35,350 nt of DNA from Bacteroidota bacterium (lineage in GTDB: Bacteria > Bacteroidota > Ignavibacteria > UBA10030): NCBI GenBank assembly GCA_017882185.1, contig JADGQA010000008.1, positions 1-35,350 of the forward strand, given 5' to 3'. Below are positions 24,915-34,005 of the stretch, piece after piece. The position numbers were made by a program, and so were the translations under genes. The notes beneath the pieces are model-generated. The model made no database searches and was not told the origin of the DNA. It saw nothing but the letters and a program-made list of their open reading frames with translations. Within the stretch, counting starts at the first letter, position 1. Every line of letters begins with the position of its first letter.

Positions 24915-25679
24915 ATGCAACTCAATTATCAATCATATGGAGATGGCTTTCCTCTGATCATCTTGCACGGCTTGTTCGGTATGCTGGACAACTGGCATAC
25001 CGTCGGCAAGATGCTGGGAGAGCATTTTCAAGTTTTCCTCGTCGACCAAAGGAATCACGGGCGATCTCCGCACTCGGCGGAGTTGAACTATGGCCTCTTG
25101 GCCGACGATATCCGTGACTTTATCGTGCAACACCTGATCTCGTCCTGCTTCCTTCTCGGCCATTCTATGGGTGGCAAGGTCGCTATGACCGTGGCTTTGA
25201 AGTATCCGGAATTGGTGGCAAGACTCATTGTCGTCGACATCGCTCCGCGATCGTACCCGTCATTCCACGACTCCATACTTGGCGCATTGACATCCCTCGA
25301 CTTGAGCAGTCTCGCATCCCGTCAGGCAATCGATGATGCCCTATCCGTCAGAATCCAGGAGGCTCCTGTTCGACAGTTTCTTATGAAGAATTTGGCCAGA
25401 AATGAGGATGGGTCGTTCCGCTGGAAAATGAACCTCTCCGTGATATCTTCAAAATATCAGGAGATCTTGAAAGAAGTGGACAGCAACACCCCGTTCTCCA
25501 ATCCCACGCTGTTCGTACGAAGCAAGAAGTCGTCCTATATCGGGGAAATGGACCTATCGGATATCAAAAGACTATTTCCTCATTCCACGATCGTCGATTT
25601 CGAAACCGGTCACTGGGTTCACGCAGAAGCACCAGGGCAATTGACCAATACAGTGACTGAATTCCTTCTTCAAGAGTAA
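24915..25679 (+). CDS. Alpha/beta-hydrolase fold esterase, YbfF-like
   Basis: This 254-residue soluble hydrolase has the oxyanion-hole loop LHGLFGMLDNW (18-28), the DQRNHGRSP strand-turn (44-52) typical of the YbfF acyl esterase group, the nucleophile elbow GHSMGG with S84, and the C-terminal histidine in TGHWVHAEAP (H233). The length matches YbfF relatives. The frame is open further upstream, but that part overlaps the terminator at 24798-24837, so the ATG at 24915 (MQLNYQSYGDG) is chosen. The ribosome site is weak (CCGGG directly before). Short-chain acyl or thioester substrates are likely. It is convergent with the minus-strand flavoprotein, with 23 bases between the stops. Confidence 0.82.
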   Translation: MQLNYQSYGDGFPLIILHGLFGMLDNWHTVGKMLGEHFQVFLVDQRNHGRSPHSAELNYGLLADDIRDFIVQHLISSCFLLGHSMGGKVAMTVALKYPELVARLIVVDIAPRSYPSFHDSILGALTSLDLSSLASRQAIDDALSVRIQEAPVRQFLMKNLARNEDGSFRWKMNLSVISSKYQEILKEVDSNTPFSNPTLFVRSKKSSYIGEMDLSDIKRLFPHSTIVDFETGHWVHAEAPGQLTNTVTEFLLQE

Positions 25680-25702
25680 TTCTGAGCTCCGTTTTGGAGC
25701 TG

Positions 25703-26872
25703 TCAGACGTACTGTCCGGCGACCCATCCAGACGACCACGCCCATTGGAAGTTGTAGCCCCCAAGCCAACCTGTGACATCCACCACTTCGCCGATGAAAT
25801 AGAGACCAGGGATTCTCTTTGTCCCCATCGTCTTTGACGAAAGCTCGTCGGTATCAATTCCTCCGACCGTCACTTCCGCTTTGCTGTATCCCTCGGTGCC
25901 GAATGGGATAATTTGCCATGCACTCAGCCCTTTCGATATTTCCCGTAAATCCTTGTGAGAATAACGATTGATGGGAAGCGGTCCACCTTGTGATTCGAAC
26001 CATTTCTGAATGAATCGTTTTGGCAGAAATCGCTCCAACACGGTAGAAAGGTACGATTTGGAATCGCGGACACTCTCGAGAATCTTATAAGCATTTTGAT
26101 CGGGGAGAAGATTCAGAGTGATGACCTCTCCTTTTTTCCAGAACGAAGAGATTTGGAGTATGACGGGGCCGCTTAAACCGTGGTGCGTAAAAAGCAAATG
26201 TTCGTGGAAGTCGATCCCCTTCAGACTCGCGATGGCATCCAAAGAGACGCCACTGAGTGAAGCAAAGAACTTTTTGTCGGCGGGACGGAACGATAGAGGA
26301 ACCAGACCTGGCTTTGGGTTGACGATGTTGATCCCGAATTGCCTTGCAATTGAATAGCCGAAATCTGAAGCGCCGAGTTTGGGGATAGAGAGTCCTCCTG
26401 ATGCGACGACAAGTGAGGATGCTTCAATATTTCCGTGAGGTGTGTCTATTGAAAACGTTTCGGTCTTATCAACAGATGAAATGTGAGTATTTGTCTGGAT
26501 CACCACACCTGCAGCCCTGCATTCCTTCAGGAGCAACTCGATAATCTGTGTCGAACTCCCGTCGCAGAAAAGCTGGCCCAATTTCTTCTCGTGAAATGCT
26601 ATGCCGTGTTTCTCTAAGAGGGCGATGAAACTGGAACTGGGGTATCGAGCGAGCGCGGATTTGCAAAAGTGGGGATTCCGGGAGATGTAGTTTCGGGACT
26701 CCGCAACAAGGTTCGTGAAATTACACCGGCCTCCTCCCGAAATACGTATTTTCTCTCCTATCTTTTCGTTGTGCTCGATGAGAAGAACCGATCTGCCTCG
26801 TTTCCCCGCCTCAATTGCGCACATCAAGCCGGCAGCTCCGCCACCAACGATAACGACGTCTTTCTTATTCAT
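25703..26872 (-). CDS. HI0933-family (YhiN/BaiN-like) FAD/NAD(P)-binding oxidoreductase
   Basis: This 389-residue flavoprotein has the N-terminal dinucleotide motif VVIVGGGAAGLMCAIEAGKR, followed by the family hallmark RISGGGRCNFTN near 45-57. The middle insertion domain has SFRPADKKFFASLSGVSLDA. The C-terminal end is GLYFIGEVVDVTGWLGGYNF, then QWAWSSGWVAGQYV. The frame starts four codons earlier, but GGAG at 26879-26882 lies six bases before the ATG at 26872, which makes MNKKDVVIVG the better start. Members of the family act on varied substrates (one reduces bile-acid intermediates), so the substrate is not predictable. A terminator separates it from the OPT gene upstream, so it has its own transcript. 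Confidence 0.85.
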   Translation of the reverse strand: MNKKDVVIVGGGAAGLMCAIEAGKRGRSVLLIEHNEKIGEKIRISGGGRCNFTNLVAESRNYISRNPHFCKSALARYPSSSFIALLEKHGIAFHEKKLGQLFCDGSSTQIIELLLKECRAAGVVIQTNTHISSVDKTETFSIDTPHGNIEASSLVVASGGLSIPKLGASDFGYSIARQFGINIVNPKPGLVPLSFRPADKKFFASLSGVSLDAIASLKGIDFHEHLLFTHHGLSGPVILQISSFWKKGEVITLNLLPDQNAYKILESVRDSKSYLSTVLERFLPKRFIQKWFESQGGPLPINRYSHKDLREISKGLSAWQIIPFGTEGYSKAEVTVGGIDTDELSSKTMGTKRIPGLYFIGEVVDVTGWLGGYNFQWAWSSGWVAGQYV

Positions 26873-26890
26873 TCTCATCTCCATGTTCGC

Positions 26891-26921
26891 AAAAAAGCCG
26901 CCCGGAAATATTCGGGCGGCT
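26891..26921 (-). terminator. Rho-independent terminator of the OPT transporter gene
   Basis: On the minus strand a nine-bp perfect GC-rich stem (AGCCGCCCG/CGGGCGGCT, arms 26913-26921 and 26896-26904, eight-base loop) is followed by TTTTTT. It lies about 60 bases after the OPT stop codon and just upstream of the flavoprotein start. Confidence 0.88.
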
Positions 26922-26983
26922 GACTAGGAAACTTCAAATGATAACCAATACAATTGCTTTGTCTAACATCCAATCCTTCCCGT

Positions 26984-28960
26984 TTATTCCTCTTTCGCCC
27001 GCATTGAATCCCAGATCAAATAGGATGCCAGCAGGAGAAAGACGAAAAGTCCCAACGTCTCGGCTGCATTTGTCTCTTGCCACGTCGCATTCAGCAGATC
27101 GATTCCAGCAAACTTCAGGAACGCTCCGAAGACTCCGAACAGGGAACCCCCCGCGATGAATCCGGAGGCAATGAGCGTCCCGCGCGAGAGGCGGGCGCTA
27201 TTGAGCTTCTCGTTCTTCGTCCTCGAGGAGACAAACCATGCAACCAATCCGCCGGCGAGGAGAGGCGTGTTCAATTCCTGTGGTATATACATACCGAGTG
27301 CGAATGCGAGCGGAGGTACCTTGATCATCGTAAGAAGCAACGCAATCACTGCGCCCACGAGATACAGTAACCAAGGCGCGGCCACGTTCGACATGAGTGG
27401 TTGAATCACAGCCGCCATCGCGTTTGCCTGAGGTGCCACCAAAGCATTTGGACCTTTGAATCCATACGTATCATTGAGAATGAGTATAACCACTCCCACC
27501 GTGGCTGCCGAGACCAGGATTCCAAGGAATTTCCACGTTTCCTGTTTCTTTGGCGTCGATCCAAGCCAGTAGCCGATTTTCAGATCGGTAACAAACGAAC
27601 CAGCCACTGACAACGCCGTGCATACAATGCCCCCGATGATGAGAGCACTCAGCATCCCGGACTCGCCTGTCAACCCCATGCTGACCAGCACAACGGATGA
27701 GAGGATTAGGGTCATAAGTGTCATTCCTGAAACCGGATTTGTACCGACAATCGCAGTCGCATTTGCCGCCACCGTGGTAAAAAGAAACGATATGATGACC
27801 ACAAGAAGAAGTCCTGCCACGGCGTGCCAAAAACTCAACAGAACGCCTCCCATCAAGAACACGAAAATGAGAAGCGCCGTAAGGAGAATGAGAAGGATCA
27901 CGAACGGCATCCGGATATCCGATTGCCACCGAGTCTCTGTTATGACCTCGGATTTCTTCTTCGGCAGGATCTCCCGGTACGCAAGAGAGAATGCACCTGC
28001 TATGATTTTTGACGATCGGATAATTCCAATGATCCCTGCCATCGCGATTCCGCCGATGCCGATTTGGCGAACGTACTGTCTGAAAATCTCTTCCGCACTC
28101 ATTGCCGAGATCAATTTGGTTGCAGTTGCACCGAAGGGAACTGTGAGGTTTTGTCCGATTTCACTGACGAGCGGAATCATCACAAACCACGAGAGAAAGG
28201 AACCTGCGCAGATGATAGCGGCGTATTTGAGTCCAATGATGTAGCCGAGTCCGAAAATCATCGACAGGATGTCCACCTTGAAGACCATTTTGAATTTGTC
28301 CGCTAATGCCTCTCCCGCAGGTACAATGCGCGAACTTATGACTTCAGACCACCATCCTACTGAAGTGGTAATAAAATCGTACACGCCGCCAATGAGTCCG
28401 CTTACCACCAGAACGAGAGCCTGCTTGCCCCCCTTTTCCCCGGCCATCAGAATCTCCGTCGTCGCCGTGGCTTCGGGAAATGGCAGTTTTCCGTGCATAT
28501 CCTTGACGAAATACTTTCTGAACGGGATCAGGAAAAGAATGCCGAGAAATCCGCCGAACAATGCAGCGAGGAACATATGAAAGAAGCTTGCCGGCAAGTT
28601 CAATATATAGAGTGCCGGGATGGTAAAGATTGCTCCTGCAACGACGGATCCCGACGTGGAGCCAATCGACTGAATAATGACATTCTGTCCGAGGCCATTC
28701 TTCTTGCGGGCCAGGGTCGTGACTCCTACTGCCAGGATCGCGATTGGAATCGCTGCTTCAAACACTTGCCCGATCTTCAAACCGGAATACGCAGCCGCTG
28801 CAGAAAAAAGAAGCGCCATCACCAGTCCCCAACCAACAGACCAGACCGTAACTTCAGGATAATCCTTACCGGGCGACATGACAGGATGGTATTCTTCCCC
28901 CTTTTTGAGTTCTTTGTATGCGTTGTCAGGAAGAAGATTATTCTGCGAATTAGATTCCAT
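26984..28960 (-). CDS. OPT-family oligopeptide transporter
   Basis: This 658-residue inner-membrane transporter has about 14-16 hydrophobic segments. The first transmembrane region contains the family element YSGLKIGQVFEAAIPIAILA (about 58-77), and the next carries IIQSIGSTSGSVVAGAIF. A cytoplasmic loop has KYFVKDMHGKLPFPEATATT and later ATAIVGTNPVSGMTLMTLIL. The family imports oligopeptides, or in some clades metal chelates, with protons. The next gene, divided by 127 bases and on the same strand, is peptidase T, which supports peptide import. AAGGAAC lies 9-15 bases before the ATG. Confidence 0.88.
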   Translation of the reverse strand: MESNSQNNLLPDNAYKELKKGEEYHPVMSPGKDYPEVTVWSVGWGLVMALLFSAAAAYSGLKIGQVFEAAIPIAILAVGVTTLARKKNGLGQNVIIQSIGSTSGSVVAGAIFTIPALYILNLPASFFHMFLAALFGGFLGILFLIPFRKYFVKDMHGKLPFPEATATTEILMAGEKGGKQALVLVVSGLIGGVYDFITTSVGWWSEVISSRIVPAGEALADKFKMVFKVDILSMIFGLGYIIGLKYAAIICAGSFLSWFVMIPLVSEIGQNLTVPFGATATKLISAMSAEEIFRQYVRQIGIGGIAMAGIIGIIRSSKIIAGAFSLAYREILPKKKSEVITETRWQSDIRMPFVILLILLTALLIFVFLMGGVLLSFWHAVAGLLLVVIISFLFTTVAANATAIVGTNPVSGMTLMTLILSSVVLVSMGLTGESGMLSALIIGGIVCTALSVAGSFVTDLKIGYWLGSTPKKQETWKFLGILVSAATVGVVILILNDTYGFKGPNALVAPQANAMAAVIQPLMSNVAAPWLLYLVGAVIALLLTMIKVPPLAFALGMYIPQELNTPLLAGGLVAWFVSSRTKNEKLNSARLSRGTLIASGFIAGGSLFGVFGAFLKFAGIDLLNATWQETNAAETLGLFVFLLLASYLIWDSMRAKEE

Positions 28961-29087
28961 GGGGCCTTGTTCCTTTCCGATATGAAGAGGATTGCACTGT
29001 AAGTACGAAGGAGTCGGCGAGAGTCAGAAGAGCAAAATTATCAACAAACCGACGACTCCGGGACTTTAGTGTTTCGGTGCGGATGTT

Positions 29088-30344
29088 CTAGGATCTACTT
29101 TTTTCGACCCAGATTTGGATCAAATTTAGGACCGTTTCTACGGATTTTTCCATCCCGTAGACAGAAACCCACTCAGTCTTACTATGGTAGTTTGCGCCTC
29201 CCGTGAAAATGTTCGGCGTAGGCAAGCCATCCGCGGTAAGCCGGGAGCCGTCGGTGCCTCCGCGAATCGGAACCCACTTTGGCTTGAGACCGGACCGTGC
29301 GGCGGCATCCCAAAGATAGTCGATGACACGGGGATCCTTCTCGACCCTCTCTCTCATGTTGCGATATGATTCAACAATCTTAAGTTCAATCTTCGCTTTA
29401 GGATGCATTGTCCCGACTTCGGTGAGAATTTTCTCGAGTCTCTTCTTCAATACCTCGAGCCCTTCCGTCTTGAAATCACGGAACAGTATCTTTATTGAAG
29501 ACTTCGACACACCCCCCTCCAAAACGTACGGGTGGATGTAAGGCTCGTATCCTTCGGTTGTCTCTGGTGCCATGTCCTTCGGGAGCCGGGTTATGATGTC
29601 CGAAATTACCCGGATTGAATTGATCATGATGTTTTTCGCGCTCCCCGGGTGAATATCACGTCCGTGGACGGTAACGATCGCTGTGTTCGCACTGAAGGTT
29701 TCCTTGTTCAGTTCTCCCGGTGTGTCGCCGTCTACCGTGTAAGCGAATTTCGCTCCAAAGTCTTTCAAATTGAAAAACTTCGTGCCCGCTCCAACTTCTT
29801 CGTCGGGAGTGAAGGCTATCTTGACGTCGCCTCGGTAGATTTTGCCGTTGTTCATGAGCGTTTGGACAGCTGTCATGATTATCGCGAGCCCCGCCTTGTC
29901 GTCCGCACCCAGGAGCGTCGTACCATCCGTCGTCACAATCGTCTTGCCGACATTATTGGCAAGTTGGGGATTCTCCGATACCCGGACTACCACTGATGTG
30001 TCCCCCGAAAGAAAAATATCGCCCCCTTGGTAGTCCTTGATCACCTGCGGCTTCACGTTTGCACCGCTTACTTCGGGCGATGTATCGACGTGGGCAACGA
30101 ATCCTACGGTCGGAACCTTGCCAAATGCCTTGTCTGATTGAACAAGATTGCTCGGAATTGTGGCCGTCACGTAGCCGTATTTGTCAATCCGGACGTCCGG
30201 AAGGCCGAGTTCCTTTAGTTCCTTGACGAGGAGATTCAGAAGAGTCCATTGTTTCTCCGTGCTGGGATATGTGGAGGAGTCTTCCACAGACTGTGTATCG
30301 ATGACGACGTACCTAAGGAGTTTGTTGAGGACTGTTTCATTCAT
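29088..30344 (-). CDS. pepT: Peptidase T (tripeptidase, M20B)
   Basis: This cytoplasmic zinc tripeptidase removes N-terminal residues from tripeptides. All metal and catalytic residues of the family are visible in 418 residues: H85 and D87 in VAHVDTSPE, D148 in LLGADDKAG, E182/E183 in TPDEEVGAG, D205 in TVDGDTPGELN, H232 in RDIHPGSAKN and H387 in GGANYHSKTEW. Length and order match E. coli PepT. GAAGGG lies shortly before the ATG on the minus strand. It is upstream of the OPT transporter in the same direction, so the two may be co-transcribed: import and cleavage of small peptides. Confidence 0.93.
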   Translation of the reverse strand: MNETVLNKLLRYVVIDTQSVEDSSTYPSTEKQWTLLNLLVKELKELGLPDVRIDKYGYVTATIPSNLVQSDKAFGKVPTVGFVAHVDTSPEVSGANVKPQVIKDYQGGDIFLSGDTSVVVRVSENPQLANNVGKTIVTTDGTTLLGADDKAGLAIIMTAVQTLMNNGKIYRGDVKIAFTPDEEVGAGTKFFNLKDFGAKFAYTVDGDTPGELNKETFSANTAIVTVHGRDIHPGSAKNIMINSIRVISDIITRLPKDMAPETTEGYEPYIHPYVLEGGVSKSSIKILFRDFKTEGLEVLKKRLEKILTEVGTMHPKAKIELKIVESYRNMRERVEKDPRVIDYLWDAAARSGLKPKWVPIRGGTDGSRLTADGLPTPNIFTGGANYHSKTEWVSVYGMEKSVETVLNLIQIWVEKSRS

Positions 30345-30741
30345 AAGTCTGCCCTTCGATGAAATTGAGATTCAAATGGGATTGAGAACAAAATGGAAGC
30401 GGGTCGACAATTTTCAGAACTATCGTGCGGAAGTTGTTCCAGATAAGATAGCGAGAAGGGATAATAAATGCAGTCAAAATCAGATACGCGTTGTTAGTGT
30501 CGTGTTTCCCTTCTCACTCTTGGGAATAGAGTTATGCTTTAAGGCTGCAAGATCGCTGATACCTTGACGTTTTGGATGAATTGTGATTCGGGAAGATGGC
30601 CATTTCGCAGGACGGCTCCTTCTCATGAATCGATTTTTGGTCGTTCGGGGCTAAACATCTTGCTCCTTGACTTTGCAGCAAGAAACTGTAATTTTGACCA
30701 AGGTTTTTGACACCATTCGATCACCAAGACTGGTTCATCCT
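30345..30741. other. Divergent intergenic region between pepT and the M1 peptidase
   Basis: Nearly 400 bases between two divergent peptidase genes should hold promoters in both directions. I see TTGACT (30667-30672) and TTGACA (30707-30712) on the plus strand, but their -10 partners are at poor spacing. No gene, repeat or terminator is convincing. Confidence 0.4.
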
Positions 30742-32745
30742 ATGAAATCCCCCCTCCTTTTACTCGCTTCCTGCATTTTGTTGATTCCTGTTGATGGAAA
30801 TGCGCAACAGGTAATCTTTGCCCAGCCGTTAAGTCCGCGGATCGCAAACTACACGATATCTGTTTCACTCGATGCAGAAAAGAAGATACTGCACGGCAAA
30901 GAAACCCTTCGATGGCTGAACACCTCGAAGGATAGAATCAACGAACTCCGCTTCCATTTGTACCTGAACGCCTTCAAGAATTCGAAATCGACATTTATGA
31001 CCGAGTCCGGCGGACAGCTTCGGGGCGATAGAATGGACGCGGGAGGTTGGGGTTGGATCGATGTCACTTCGATGAAGGTGCACGGAGGCGAGGAGCTCAA
31101 ATCGAAAATGGAATTCATTCATCCGGATGATGACAATGCGGTGGACCAGACAGTAATCAGAGTCCCGCTATCGAAGCCCGTCCTACCCAATCAGACAATT
31201 ACCGTTGACATCGATTTCATCGCCAAGTTGCCGAAGGTCTTCGCCCGCACGGGATATAGCCGGGACTATTTCATGTGCGGACAGTGGTTTCCGAAAATTG
31301 GTGTTTATGAACCTGCAGGTATGCGATATGCCACGCAAGGCCGATGGAATTGCCATCAGTTTCATGCAAATTCCGAATTTTATGCAGACTACGGCGTGTA
31401 CGATGTCGATATGACTGTTCCAAACAATTACGTTCTTGGCGCAACGGGCATACTTGAGCGCGATCGGGCGAGTGGGGACAGTACGAAGACCTATTTCTAC
31501 CACGCGGAAGATGTTCACGACTTCTCCTGGACAGCCTCTCCACTGTATAAAGTCGTCGAAGGCCAGTGGAAGCACGTAAAAATCAGACTCCTCATTCAGC
31601 CCGACCGAGTTGAGGGGCAGGCACAACGGTATATTGAGTCTGCGAAGACAGCGCTTCAATACCTGGACGAGCATGTTGGGAAATACCCGTATCCAAATCT
31701 GACCATTGTCGACCCACAATGGGGAGCGGAAGGTGCATGGGGTATGGAATATCCAACACTGATTACCGGCGGAACGTACTGGGGAATTCCGCGTGGCCTC
31801 AAATGGACCGAGAACGTCACCATCCACGAATTCGGACACCAGTACTTCTACGGCCTTGTTGGGAGCAATGAATTCGAAGAGGCCTGGCTCGATGAAGGAT
31901 TCACCCAGTATTTTGAGAACCGCATCATGGATGCTGCGTATGGAACAAAGACGTCTTTTGTCGATTATTTGGGTTTTCATATGGGCGATTTCGAGAGCTC
32001 TCGCTCTGGTTATACCGGTATGACCAATCCGAAGATCGCTCCGACGTTCAGCTATGCCTGGGACTACAAAGCTGGCGGATACGGCGATATGACTTACTAC
32101 AAATCAACAACGTTCCTGACAACGCTACAACGGATGATCGGGGACGACGTCATGGACGAAGTCATGAAAACCTACTTTGAGCGATGGAAATTCAAACACC
32201 CGTGTTCGAAGGATTTTATTGCCGTCGTCAACGAGGTTGTCCACAAGCGGCTGGGTGACAAGTTCGGAAAAGACATGAATTGGTTCTTCGACCAGGTGCT
32301 TTACGACACCGATGTGTGTGACTATGAGCTTACCTATGTGCATAATCAACTCGTTTTCGGTACTCGCGGCTACGTCGACAGTGCTGGCGCGAAGATAACT
32401 CCACGCGAGCCGCAAGATCACAAGAAAGCCCTGACCTATGAATCGGAAATTCTTGTCAGTCGGCTCGGGGAGATTCGGATGCCAGTCGATGTTCTCGTCC
32501 ATTTCGATGACGGGAAAGAGATTCGTGAACATTGGGATGGTCAAGCTCGTTGGAAAAAGCTTACCTATTCGGGACCCAAGAGAGCCATTTGGGCAAAGGT
32601 AGATCCCGACAACGTGCTTGCCATCGACATCAACCTCAACAATAATAGTGAGACAAATGAGCCTGTCAGTCAGCCCATTTGGAAGTACACGGTGAAGTTC
32701 CTTTATTGGATGCAGAACATCCTCCAATATTCTTCGCTCTTTTAG
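30742..32745 (+). CDS. M1-family zinc metallopeptidase (aminopeptidase N-like), secreted
   Basis: This 667-residue exported aminopeptidase has a signal peptide at 1-22 (LLLLASCILLIPVDGNAQ). The M1 beta-domain follows (YTISVSLDAEKKILHGKETL). The zinc site is HEFGH (H362, E363, H366) with E385 after the standard 18-residue spacing (EEAWLDEG). The exopeptidase loop reads EGAWGMEYP (G334, M335, E336), a variant of GXMEN. The helical C-terminal part is short and there is no T9SS domain, so it should be periplasmic. The frame is open for 25 more codons upstream, but only the ATG at 30742 gives an N-terminal signal. No strong ribosome site is visible. It fits with PepT and the OPT transporter as a peptide-use set. 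Confidence 0.9.
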   Translation: MKSPLLLLASCILLIPVDGNAQQVIFAQPLSPRIANYTISVSLDAEKKILHGKETLRWLNTSKDRINELRFHLYLNAFKNSKSTFMTESGGQLRGDRMDAGGWGWIDVTSMKVHGGEELKSKMEFIHPDDDNAVDQTVIRVPLSKPVLPNQTITVDIDFIAKLPKVFARTGYSRDYFMCGQWFPKIGVYEPAGMRYATQGRWNCHQFHANSEFYADYGVYDVDMTVPNNYVLGATGILERDRASGDSTKTYFYHAEDVHDFSWTASPLYKVVEGQWKHVKIRLLIQPDRVEGQAQRYIESAKTALQYLDEHVGKYPYPNLTIVDPQWGAEGAWGMEYPTLITGGTYWGIPRGLKWTENVTIHEFGHQYFYGLVGSNEFEEAWLDEGFTQYFENRIMDAAYGTKTSFVDYLGFHMGDFESSRSGYTGMTNPKIAPTFSYAWDYKAGGYGDMTYYKSTTFLTTLQRMIGDDVMDEVMKTYFERWKFKHPCSKDFIAVVNEVVHKRLGDKFGKDMNWFFDQVLYDTDVCDYELTYVHNQLVFGTRGYVDSAGAKITPREPQDHKKALTYESEILVSRLGEIRMPVDVLVHFDDGKEIREHWDGQARWKKLTYSGPKRAIWAKVDPDNVLAIDINLNNNSETNEPVSQPIWKYTVKFLYWMQNILQYSSLF

Positions 32746-32798
32746 TCACTAGGGGACATTCCAGAACCAACATTGAAACTCAAACGACGAAGAGACCA

Positions 32799-33842
32799 AT
32801 GAAAATTCTAAAAGCTCTTACAGCCGGCTTTCGTTCGACGAACAATTCTTATCCCATGATCGCGCTGCTTTACGCCATCAACTTCCTCATCGCAGCCATC
32901 ATCGCATGGGGCTTCCATTCGGTCCTCGCCAGAACCATCGGCGACTCGATGAGTCTCGAACACCTCGTGAAGGACTTTGACTATACAGTCTACACTGACT
33001 TCATGTTCAAATTTGGAGGAAGAATCGGCTCCCTGCTTTCCCAGATTTCCTGGTTGATCTTCTTCTACTTGCTGTTGAACACATTGCTCGGAGGAGGTAC
33101 AATCGCCATACTCAAGAACGGAGAAGAGCACTTTTCCATGGGTTCGTTCTTCGAGAATTGTGGAGCGTATTTCTTCAGATTCCTTCGTTTGCTTCTCATC
33201 TTCGGCGTCATTCTTTTTCTTGTAGGAATCGCGTCGAGTATGGTACTCGGCTTCCTTTACAGCGCCCTGATCTCGAACGCAGTCTCCGAGGTCTGGCCGT
33301 TCACATTTGCGATCAGCCTTTTTCTTCTGTTTTTGTTTGTCGTCATGCTCATCGTGATGATGGCAGATTATGCCAAGGTAGCCACGGTGGTCAACGATGC
33401 GAGATCGATGCTAAAAACCTCCTGGCAGGCAATCAGGTTCGTATTCCGACATTTCCTTTCGACGGTCGGGCTCCAACTGAGCCTCATCCTGTTATTACTC
33501 ATTGCCGTGATTGTCTACCTTGTTCTCGAGGCCCAGATCGGCATGGCAACGCCTTTTGCCATCCTGGTAATGTTCGTCATCCAGCAAATCTCTGTCGGAT
33601 TCAAAGTCTGGACGCGGGTGATGACATTCGCAGGTGAACTCGAGCTATTTGGCAGTTTCAAAACAGAAACAGCGCCTATCCCGGCTGCACCCGAACCGAA
33701 TCGCGAGCCTGTGGTGGCTTCCGCAGAACCTGCGCCGCCGGTCGCGCATGTAAGGTCTGAAAAGAAAAAACGCTTGGCAAGACGTCCGGCCGTGAAAAAG
33801 GCACCAGTTCGACGGAAACGGACACAGAGGAAATCGAAATAG
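32799..33842 (+). CDS. Six-helix membrane protein with a basic C-terminal tail
   Basis: I do not recognise this 347-residue protein. There are six hydrophobic segments: about 18-43, 83-104, 126-153, 163-190, 216-240 and 246-262. The loops are small and the fourth helix is followed by MADYAKVATVVNDARSMLKT. Residues 290-347 form a Pro/Ala/Lys/Arg tail (KKKRLARRPAVKKAPVRRKR) that should face the cytoplasm and may touch nucleic acid or acidic lipid. The ATG at 32799 is chosen because the frame upstream overlaps the M1 gene and has no signal character. It follows the M1 stop by 53 bases and may be co-transcribed. Confidence 0.7.
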   Translation: MKILKALTAGFRSTNNSYPMIALLYAINFLIAAIIAWGFHSVLARTIGDSMSLEHLVKDFDYTVYTDFMFKFGGRIGSLLSQISWLIFFYLLLNTLLGGGTIAILKNGEEHFSMGSFFENCGAYFFRFLRLLLIFGVILFLVGIASSMVLGFLYSALISNAVSEVWPFTFAISLFLLFLFVVMLIVMMADYAKVATVVNDARSMLKTSWQAIRFVFRHFLSTVGLQLSLILLLLIAVIVYLVLEAQIGMATPFAILVMFVIQQISVGFKVWTRVMTFAGELELFGSFKTETAPIPAAPEPNREPVVASAEPAPPVAHVRSEKKKRLARRPAVKKAPVRRKRTQRKSK

Positions 33843-34005
33843 GCTGATTCTGCCGGACTAGGGATTCCGGTGAGTCAAACACGTCGTTCCGGCATACGAA
33901 TTCACTTGACCGTCTGGGACGGCAACTTTCTTTATTCTTTTTGCGGGGAGAATCCTCAAGATTCTGCCACTCTAAGATCTTCCATCTCTCATAGCAGATT
34001 TGTTC

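Noticed and set aside
30667-30712. TTGACT and TTGACA as promoter boxes for the M1 peptidase
   Set aside because: TGTAAT lies only 14 bases from the first, and nothing suitable lies at 17 bases from the second.
33906-33937. TTGACC with a T-rich segment as a promoter for truA
   Set aside because: No -10 hexamer with good match lies at 16-18 bases; spacing would be 19-21.
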